A stretch of 64,000 bases of DNA. It comes from UBA8401 sp041665525 (GTDB taxonomy: Bacteria > Bacteroidota > Ignavibacteria > UBA10030 > UBA8401). Below the pieces are notes generated by a model that was not told the origin of the DNA, made no database searches, and saw nothing but the letters and a program-made list of their open reading frames with translations. The DNA is taken from NCBI GenBank assembly GCA_041665525.1, contig JBAYIS010000004.1, forward strand, positions 62,001 to 126,000, in the 5' to 3' direction. Shown here piece by piece: positions 58,299 to 64,000 of this stretch. Position 1 is the stretch's first letter. Each line of letters opens with the position of its first letter. The position numbers and the translations under genes were made by a program.

Positions 58299-58952
58299 AT
58301 GAAACGATATAAGTGCATCATCTTTGACATGGACGGGACGCTGACGCAGACGAATCAATTGATCTATGATTCGTTCAACCATATCGCGGAAAAGTATATT
58401 AAAAAACGGTTGTCGCAGCAGGAGATCATCGCGCTGTTTGGCCCTCCAGAAAAAGAAGCGGTGGAAAAAATGATCGGATCCGAACGAATCGATGCCGCTA
58501 TGAAGGAATATTACGATTTCTATCATGTCCGTCACAATGAACTCGCATCGATCTTTCCGGGGACGAAAGAGATCCTGGCATTCCTGCGGTCGAAAGGTGT
58601 TTTAATCGCGCTATTCACCGGGAAAGGGAGACGAACAACCGAGATAACCCTCGAACAATTCGAAATTAGTTCGTACTTTGACGTCACTGTAACAGGAGAT
58701 GATGTCGACGAGTTCAAACCTTCCGGGGACGGAATTCGCAAGATCATGAATAAATTCTCACTACATCCCGGCGATGTGTTGATGGTGGGAGATGCTGTGG
58801 CGGATTTTAGAGCGTCGAGGGAATCGGGGGTTGCCATTGCGTCAGTACTGTGGGATTCCTATGGTAAGGATGAGGTGCTGAAATTATATCCCGATTTCAT
58901 TTTTCATGAAGTGCGGGTATTTTTCGATTGGTTGAAAGAAATGTATCAATAG
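58299..58952 (+). CDS. HAD-superfamily phosphatase (Gph-like)
   Basis: 217 aa. HAD motif I is IFDMDGTLTQTNQLIYDSF, motif II lies near ALFTGKGRRT, motif III is the Lys in EFKPSGDGI, and motif IV is VLMVGDAVADFRASRESG. The helical cap between motifs I and II marks subclass I, as in phosphoglycolate phosphatase and beta-phosphoglucomutase. Substrate is not determined. No ribosome-binding site precedes the ATG; instead a terminator T-run does. The plug-protein gene follows after 45 bp. Confidence 0.9.
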   Translation: MKRYKCIIFDMDGTLTQTNQLIYDSFNHIAEKYIKKRLSQQEIIALFGPPEKEAVEKMIGSERIDAAMKEYYDFYHVRHNELASIFPGTKEILAFLRSKGVLIALFTGKGRRTTEITLEQFEISSYFDVTVTGDDVDEFKPSGDGIRKIMNKFSLHPGDVLMVGDAVADFRASRESGVAIASVLWDSYGKDEVLKLYPDFIFHEVRVFFDWLKEMYQ

Positions 58953-58997
58953 TATCAACCGGGTAATATGGATATACGTCAGATAGATGGGAAAATA

Positions 58998-60317
58998 ATG
59001 AAATCAACAATTGCTTTGCTACTTGTCATCGCATTTTCGGTGAGTGCTCAGGTGAAGATCTACGGATTGCGGGCATATGCCAATGATGACGAATACCGTC
59101 CACCCGTTATCATGCAGGGCGAACAAGTAACGATCGAATTCGATATAACAATATCGCAGCCGCCCGATCTCCGTATCGTTTTCCGTCATGCAAGCAAAGA
59201 CTGGGTGGTAGACGACAATCTTTTCGTGAACGATCCGCCTAAGATCCGTTCGGAGGCGCTGCTATTCTCTCCCGCACCGACTGGAATCTATCATTATACA
59301 TTTCGGTACAAGAATTCTTTCCCCAATTCAAAAAATTTCGTCGAGTTCGTCTATTCCGGGAATTACATCTACACGATCGTCGATCATGGTGAAGATAATC
59401 GGGAAATTGCGTCAGGAAAATTCATTGTTGCGGAAAATGCCGTTCCGGTATCGATGACATTAAGGAACATCTATCACTCGGACTTTGCCCCTCCTATGAA
59501 TCAGGTGAACCAAGTAACCGTGAATGTTGCAGCGCCGTCTGATTTTGTGGCTGGTGACATAAATAGCATACAACATTCCGATGTCACCGTCGTCGATATC
59601 ATCAGAAATTGGGATTTGGAACATCCAGAAAGAATCGATGTCAATGACCGAAATCCGGAAACATTTGTCGATGATTTTATCCATCCGAACAAGACATTCT
59701 CAAAAAGAGATCTGTTTGTAGGCAATGAATATCGCCGCCTGGATCTTTCCTCCATTGAGTGGTATCCCAACAACACGCTCGTATTGCTGCATAATCAACC
59801 GGACGTGTCACGTTTCCAGTGGCAATCGAAACCCGATGCGAACGGCGCGTCCAAGTTGAAGGCTTTTACCGGCTCCAACAGTGATTATCTCGAGGTCATC
59901 GTGCGCCTTCGTCTGCCGCGATCACCTGGAAAGAAAATCTTTTTTGCAGGTTCATGCACTCAATGGCAAGTGCTTTCTCAAAATGAAATGAAGTTGGACT
60001 CAACGACCGGACTCTATATACTTCGACAATGGCTGCGCCGTGGTGTGTATGACTATCAATATGTCCTGGGAGATATCGGTGAAGATGGGACTGTGATCGA
60101 TCAGGATTGGTACACGCTGGAAGGGAATGACTGGCGCACCATCAACCGGTATATTGCGCTGGTGTATTATCGCGACCGAAGATTCGGCGGTTTCGACCGA
60201 GTTGTCGGTTTTGTTCGGGGAAGAAATCCTGGAACGAATGAATCCGGGAAAGCAGCCACGGTAACGGGCCCTGTAATGCAAAAATCGCCGCCGGTGATAA
60301 AAATGGAAAGGAAATAA
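58998..60317 (+). CDS. Type IX secretion system plug protein (DUF5103)
   Basis: 439 aa from the ATG at 58998, preceded by GGGA; MKSTIALLLVIAFSVSAQ is the signal peptide. The body has VKIYGLRAYANDDEYRPPVIMQGEQVTIEFDI, FRYKNSFPNSKNFVEFVYSGNYIYTI, VGNEYRRLDLSSIEWYPNN and RRGVYDYQYVLGD, the DUF5103 pattern. In T9SS this protein plugs the periplasmic mouth of the SprA/Sov translocon when PorV is absent. A Gly/Lys-rich tail follows. It supports an active T9SS in this organism, whose core genes are not here. Confidence 0.8.
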   Translation: MKSTIALLLVIAFSVSAQVKIYGLRAYANDDEYRPPVIMQGEQVTIEFDITISQPPDLRIVFRHASKDWVVDDNLFVNDPPKIRSEALLFSPAPTGIYHYTFRYKNSFPNSKNFVEFVYSGNYIYTIVDHGEDNREIASGKFIVAENAVPVSMTLRNIYHSDFAPPMNQVNQVTVNVAAPSDFVAGDINSIQHSDVTVVDIIRNWDLEHPERIDVNDRNPETFVDDFIHPNKTFSKRDLFVGNEYRRLDLSSIEWYPNNTLVLLHNQPDVSRFQWQSKPDANGASKLKAFTGSNSDYLEVIVRLRLPRSPGKKIFFAGSCTQWQVLSQNEMKLDSTTGLYILRQWLRRGVYDYQYVLGDIGEDGTVIDQDWYTLEGNDWRTINRYIALVYYRDRRFGGFDRVVGFVRGRNPGTNESGKAATVTGPVMQKSPPVIKMERK

Positions 60318-60318
60318 A

Positions 60319-61311
60319 ATGTCGAAGGTTAAGGTTGGCGTCATCGGCGTTGGTCACCTCGGTTCATTACACTCAAAGATGTATGCGGAGATCGATGCTG
60401 CGGAATTCATTGGTGTTTTCGATGTGAACGAAGAAAAACGAAACGAGGTTGCGGCGAAATATAAGGTAAAGCCTTTTTCTTCTCTGGAAGAATTGTTGGA
60501 AAAGATCGATGCTGTCAGTATTGCGACCGTCACTACCACCCATCATAAAGTAGCACAACAGGTGCTGCATGCCGGGAAGCATGTGCTGATTGAGAAACCG
60601 ATTACCTCAACACTCGAAGAAGCAGATGAATTGATTACCCTTGCTCAGAAAAAAAACGTAGTGATTCAGGTAGGACATATTGAACGGTTTAATCCGGCAA
60701 TCATTTCTTTGGAGTCTTACCAATTGAAACCGATGTTCATCGAATCCCATCGTCTTGCACAATTCAACCCGCGGGGGACTGATGTGGCAGTCGTGCTTGA
60801 TCTGATGATCCATGATATCGATATCATACTTAGTCTGGTAAATTCGCCGGTGAAGCAAATCGATGCGAACGGCGTTGCCGTTGTGTCGGACACACCGGAT
60901 ATTGCTAATGCACGTCTGCAATTTGAAAACGGATGCGTTGCCAATGTCACCGCCAGCCGGATATCCAGGAATAAGATGCGCAAAATGCGGATGTTTCAGA
61001 GTAATGCATATATAGCCATCGATTTCCAACAGGGAAGTGCCGATGTTTTCCGGTTGGGCAATGAAGGGGAAGGAAGTATCTGGTCGACGATGTTGCTGGG
61101 ACAAATCGGTGAAGGGAAAAAGAAACGGAGCATCATTTATGAACAGCCGGAGATCAAAAAGATCAATGCATTAAAATATGAACTGGAATCATTCCTGAAG
61201 AGCGTTCAGACCGGATCCCGTCCCGTCGTCAATGGTGAGGACGGCAGATTGGCACTCCAAGTAGCGCAGCAGATCATGTCAAAAATCCAGGTGCAGAAAT
61301 TCAATGTGTAA
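60319..61311 (+). CDS. Gfo/Idh/MocA-family oxidoreductase
   Basis: 330 aa NAD(P)-dependent sugar dehydrogenase fold. N-terminal VGVIGVGHLGSLHSKMYAEI binds the cofactor, and VLIEKPITSTLEEADEL carries the EKP motif. VGHIERFNPAI and LDLMIHDIDIILSLV hold the conserved active-site His and Asp. The closest known pattern is UDP-GlcNAc 3-dehydrogenase (GnnA type) used for 3-amino lipid A, but this rests on the HIERFNPA stretch only. The ribosome site AAAGGAA sits in the end of the plug gene. Confidence 0.86.
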   Translation: MSKVKVGVIGVGHLGSLHSKMYAEIDAAEFIGVFDVNEEKRNEVAAKYKVKPFSSLEELLEKIDAVSIATVTTTHHKVAQQVLHAGKHVLIEKPITSTLEEADELITLAQKKNVVIQVGHIERFNPAIISLESYQLKPMFIESHRLAQFNPRGTDVAVVLDLMIHDIDIILSLVNSPVKQIDANGVAVVSDTPDIANARLQFENGCVANVTASRISRNKMRKMRMFQSNAYIAIDFQQGSADVFRLGNEGEGSIWSTMLLGQIGEGKKKRSIIYEQPEIKKINALKYELESFLKSVQTGSRPVVNGEDGRLALQVAQQIMSKIQVQKFNV

Positions 61312-61355
61312 TTTTATTTCCATATTCAAAATCAGCAAACAAGAAAAATGTTACA

Positions 61356-62762
61356 ATGATGAAGCTTGAGATGACGAATACATATTTAAGGAAAATTGGT
61401 GCAGTAGCAGATGCGCTGTCAATACATGCGTACGTAGTTGGAGGATATGTACGGGATAAAATACTCGGGAAAGAGGTGACGGATATTGATGTTGTTGTTG
61501 TTGGCAATGGGATCGAATTTGCAGAAGCAGTCGCTGTAGCATTAAAAAAAAGGAAGATCGTGACATATGAAAAATTCGGTACGGCGATGCTGCCAACCGA
61601 AGGGGGAAAAATAGAATTTGTCGGCGCCCGCAAAGAAAGCTATCATCGAGAATCGCGCAATCCCACGGTCGAGGTCGGCACGTTGGAAGAGGATCTCTCA
61701 CGGAGGGATTTTACGATGAATGCGATGGCGATCTCAATCAATGCTGCAACGTGGGGCGAAGTGATCGACCCGTTTTTCGGTGCGGCTGATCTGCAGAACA
61801 GGACCATACGGACACCCCTGGATCCAGAAACGACCTTTGACGATGATCCGCTTCGGATCATGAGGGCGATCCGTTTTTCAGCCCAGGTCGATTTTATGAT
61901 CGATGGGAAGACTTTCGAAGCCATACCGAAAATGAAAGAGCGCCTTTCCATCATTTCGCAGGAACGGATCACCGAAGAGTTTATGAAGATCATGGCAAGC
62001 CCAAAGCCATCTGTGGGCTTGCGGTTGTTGTTCGACACTGGCATTCTGAAAATCATATTTCCTGAAGTTGCAGATCTATCAGGCGTTGATCAACGGCAGG
62101 ATCATCATCATAAAGATGTATTTCTTCACACGTGTCAGGTGGTCGATAATATCAGCGGCATGACGGACAACCTATATTTGCGTTTTGCAGCGTTATTGCA
62201 TGATATCGCCAAGCCGAAAACGAAAAAGTTCATCGAGGGCACCGGTTGGACATTCCACGGTCACGAAGAGATCGGGGCACGAATGGTGAAGCATATTTTC
62301 CGCCGATTGAAACTACCGTTGGAACATGTTCCCTATGTTGAAAAAATTGTCCGATTGCATCAACGTCCTATGCAGCTGGTGGATGAGACAGTAACAGATT
62401 CAGCGGTTCGCCGGATCTTATTTGAAGCCGGTGAACAGATCGATGACCTTATGATACTGTGTCGTGCCGATATCACATCGAAAAATCCGAAATTGGTGAA
62501 GCAATATTCCGAAAATTACGACCTTGTCTATGCGAAGATGAAAGAGGTAGAAGAAAAGGACAAATTAAGGTCATTTCAACCCCCCGTGCGAGGTGATGAG
62601 ATCATGAAGATCTGCAATCTACCGGCAGGAAAGCTTGTCGGTATATTAAAATCAATGATCGAAGAGGCAATATTGGAGGGTAAAATTCCCAATGAACATG
62701 ATCCTGCGCTCCAATTTCTCCTAGAAATTAAAGATGAAGTGATGCAACAACACCACACATAG
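61356..62762 (+). CDS. CCA-adding-type tRNA nucleotidyltransferase with HD domain
   Basis: 468 aa. The nucleotidyltransferase head has YVVGGYVRDKILGKEVTDIDVVVVG with the metal DxD, RRDFTMNAMAISI, and DDDPLRIMRAIRFSAQVDF (ATP/CTP recognition). The RNA-binding helices follow. An HD domain with DHHHKDVFLHTCQVVDN and LLHDIAKPKTKK is fused behind, as in bifunctional CCA enzymes with phosphatase or phosphodiesterase activity. A poly(A) polymerase role cannot be excluded by eye. The gene is monocistronic by spacing; no strong ribosome site is seen. Confidence 0.9.
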   Translation: MMKLEMTNTYLRKIGAVADALSIHAYVVGGYVRDKILGKEVTDIDVVVVGNGIEFAEAVAVALKKRKIVTYEKFGTAMLPTEGGKIEFVGARKESYHRESRNPTVEVGTLEEDLSRRDFTMNAMAISINAATWGEVIDPFFGAADLQNRTIRTPLDPETTFDDDPLRIMRAIRFSAQVDFMIDGKTFEAIPKMKERLSIISQERITEEFMKIMASPKPSVGLRLLFDTGILKIIFPEVADLSGVDQRQDHHHKDVFLHTCQVVDNISGMTDNLYLRFAALLHDIAKPKTKKFIEGTGWTFHGHEEIGARMVKHIFRRLKLPLEHVPYVEKIVRLHQRPMQLVDETVTDSAVRRILFEAGEQIDDLMILCRADITSKNPKLVKQYSENYDLVYAKMKEVEEKDKLRSFQPPVRGDEIMKICNLPAGKLVGILKSMIEEAILEGKIPNEHDPALQFLLEIKDEVMQQHHT

Positions 62763-62943
62763 TCAAAATCATTCGCTATTTGACGATATCACCTCTTTTT
62801 CCTTCCGCTTACGTTTCGTACTATTCTTGTTAAACTTGATTCGAATTATGCAGTCCAAACGGTAAGAATTATGAACTTTCTTGTAACTTTTAGTAGTGCG
62901 ACCCGTTAAAATCACTTAGTTTTGTTAAATTTTGGAGAAAGCA

Positions 62944-64000
62944 ATGAATAAAATCCTCGCTATTGTGCTATTTTCGCTGTTTTTAAATATAACACTTCAA
63001 GCACAAGAGAAATTGTCCCTTCAACAAGCAATACAAACCGCTCTCGATAAAAATATAGATGTTATCCGCTCCAAGAATTCAATGCAAAGTGCAGACGCTA
63101 ATGTCACTTCATCCTTTGGAAATTTCCTCCCTTCACTATCGGCATCAGCAGGTGTAGGTCGCAGCGGTTCGTCATTCGACCCGACACTTTTCATTCCATC
63201 AGGTGTTTCTGCAAATGGAAGTGCAAGCGCAGGATTGAATGCAAATATGGTCATCTTTGACGGATTTCGTAATTTATCAACATATAACCGGGCTTCATCT
63301 TCTGCAGATGCAGCAGCATTCAATTTTGCTAAACAAAAACAAACCACGGTTCTTTTGGTAGAACAGGCATATCTGACAGTATTGCGCAACGAACAATTAT
63401 TGAAAGTAAGCCAGGAAAATCTAAAACGTTCTCAACAGCAACTCTCACGGATTGAGGAATCGAACAAAGTAGGTGCGCTGGCAAAATCCGATGTGTATCG
63501 GCAGCAAGTGCAGACGGCAAACGACGAACTAGCGCTTATTAATGCTCAGAGCAATTACGACAATTCAAAACAGGACCTGCTCTATCTTTTGGCACTCGAT
63601 GTGACAAAGGAATATGAATTTGCTGATGCTACCGTAATTCAGGAACTCAATGCTTTGGTATTGGACTCTCTCCGGCAGGAATACGCCGATTACAATAAAT
63701 TAGTACAGGAAGCTCTTGAAGCCAGGCCCGACTATCAATCGTCGGTGCTGGCAAAACGCGTTTCGGAAAGCGATCTGACCATTTCACGATCCGGCCATTA
63801 TCCAACTCTCAGTCTGAATGCGGGATATGGTTATTCAGGGAATGATCTTGGAACATTGACAGATACGAAAACATGGAATTGGAGACTCTCGTTATCTTTG
63901 CCGATCTTCAGCGGCTTTCAGACGAGCACATCGGTACAGGCAAGCCAATTGAACTATGAATTGGCAGAACAACAAGTTGAACAGGCGAAACGAAACGTAG
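62944..64000 (+). CDS. TolC-family outer-membrane efflux protein, 3'-truncated by window edge
   Basis: At least 352 aa; the frame runs off the window. The ATG at 62944 has GGAG 8 nt upstream, and MNKILAIVLFSLFLNITLQAQ is the signal peptide. The mature part is OEP-type: EKLSLQQAIQTALDKNIDVIRSKNSMQSADANV, then FDGFRNLSTYNRASSSADAA and a coiled tunnel (LLVEQAYLTVLRNEQLLKVSQENLKRSQQQLSRIEESNKVGALAKSDVYRQQVQ), followed by EARPDYQSSVLAKRVSESDL as second repeat. It forms the outer-membrane exit of tripartite efflux or type I export. The partner pump genes would be expected just beyond the window. Confidence 0.9.
   Translation, partial: MNKILAIVLFSLFLNITLQAQEKLSLQQAIQTALDKNIDVIRSKNSMQSADANVTSSFGNFLPSLSASAGVGRSGSSFDPTLFIPSGVSANGSASAGLNANMVIFDGFRNLSTYNRASSSADAAAFNFAKQKQTTVLLVEQAYLTVLRNEQLLKVSQENLKRSQQQLSRIEESNKVGALAKSDVYRQQVQTANDELALINAQSNYDNSKQDLLYLLALDVTKEYEFADATVIQELNALVLDSLRQEYADYNKLVQEALEARPDYQSSVLAKRVSESDLTISRSGHYPTLSLNAGYGYSGNDLGTLTDTKTWNWRLSLSLPIFSGFQTSTSVQASQLNYELAEQQVEQAKRNV

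Noticed and set aside
1..64000. CRISPR arrays, defence islands, prophage or integrative elements
   Set aside because: No regularly spaced repeats, cas-like, restriction, toxin-antitoxin, integrase or phage structural genes were seen on either strand.

Overview
The window reads as chromosome from an uncultured or environmental diderm of the FCB group, most likely the Ignavibacteriota/Chlorobiota side of Bacteroidota. The support is: three secreted proteins with type IX secretion (T9SS) C-terminal tails of the NYPNPFNPST type; a PorQ/PorV-like outer-membrane protein and a T9SS plug (DUF5103) protein; an LptD-like protein, implying an LPS outer membrane; and an elongation factor P whose tip loop (HRTPGNLRAF) is the form I know from Chlorobi. 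The taxonomic call is inference. I see no rRNA, tRNA, CRISPR array, prophage or complete insertion sequence. The only mobile-looking element is a 142-bp MITE-like sequence with an 8-bp target duplication at 10153-10294.

Layout. 1-1635: end of a LytS-type histidine kinase and its LytTR response regulator. 1762-6782: secreted proteins (beta-helix T9SS cargo, NTF2-like proteins, a LamG/DUF1080-like protein, an SGNH-hydrolase lipoprotein). 6828-11596 (minus): a lipoprotein, a PQQ-type beta-propeller, a TonB-C/parvulin fusion lipoprotein, the MITE, and a TrmA/RlmD-type RNA methyltransferase. 11681-19908: FtsB/DivIC-like protein, RarA, SGNH hydrolase, ROK sugar kinase, LptD-like protein, DUF255 protein. 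20099-26986: STAS protein, ExbB, two ExbD, TonB, a small membrane protein, a PstS-like lipoprotein, a TPR protein and a two-repeat lipoprotein. 27059-34198: pyrophosphatase, DUF2520 dehydrogenase-like protein, histidinol phosphatase, glycyl-tRNA synthetase, CPBP protease, TPR protein, ZIP transporter. 34280-37066: PorQ-like protein facing an Ig-like lipoprotein. 37197-45660 (minus): LVIVD and M14 T9SS proteins, DeoC, a full-length ALDH, a half-length ALDH and two SPOR proteins. 45748-52610 (minus): PabBC fusion, ValS, a cyclic-nucleotide-binding protein, an MthK-like K+ channel and an FAH-family protein. 52712-61311: PurM, EF-P, AccB, AccC, GcvH, class I fructose-bisphosphate aldolase, HAD phosphatase, T9SS plug protein, Gfo/Idh/MocA oxidoreductase. 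61356-64000: CCA-adding-type nucleotidyltransferase and the start of a TolC-family protein.

Most genes are housekeeping or envelope genes packed into operons, many joined by ATGA overlaps. The most unusual features are in the wiring. At six junctions (ppa, CPBP protease, accC, HAD phosphatase, LVIVD gene, pabBC) an intrinsic-terminator-like hairpin sits just before, or inside, the start of the next gene on the same strand, leaving little or no space for a promoter. This suggests read-through or attenuation control of gene dosage. Other points worth following: a SPOR lipoprotein that appears to start at ATT; a full-length plus a Cys-less half-length ALDH resembling a split ALDH16, next to DeoC; a K+ channel with an MthK-type RCK domain coupled to a separate cNMP-binding protein; a TonB-C/parvulin fusion; and a Ton operon carrying a PstS-like lipoprotein without the Pst transporter.
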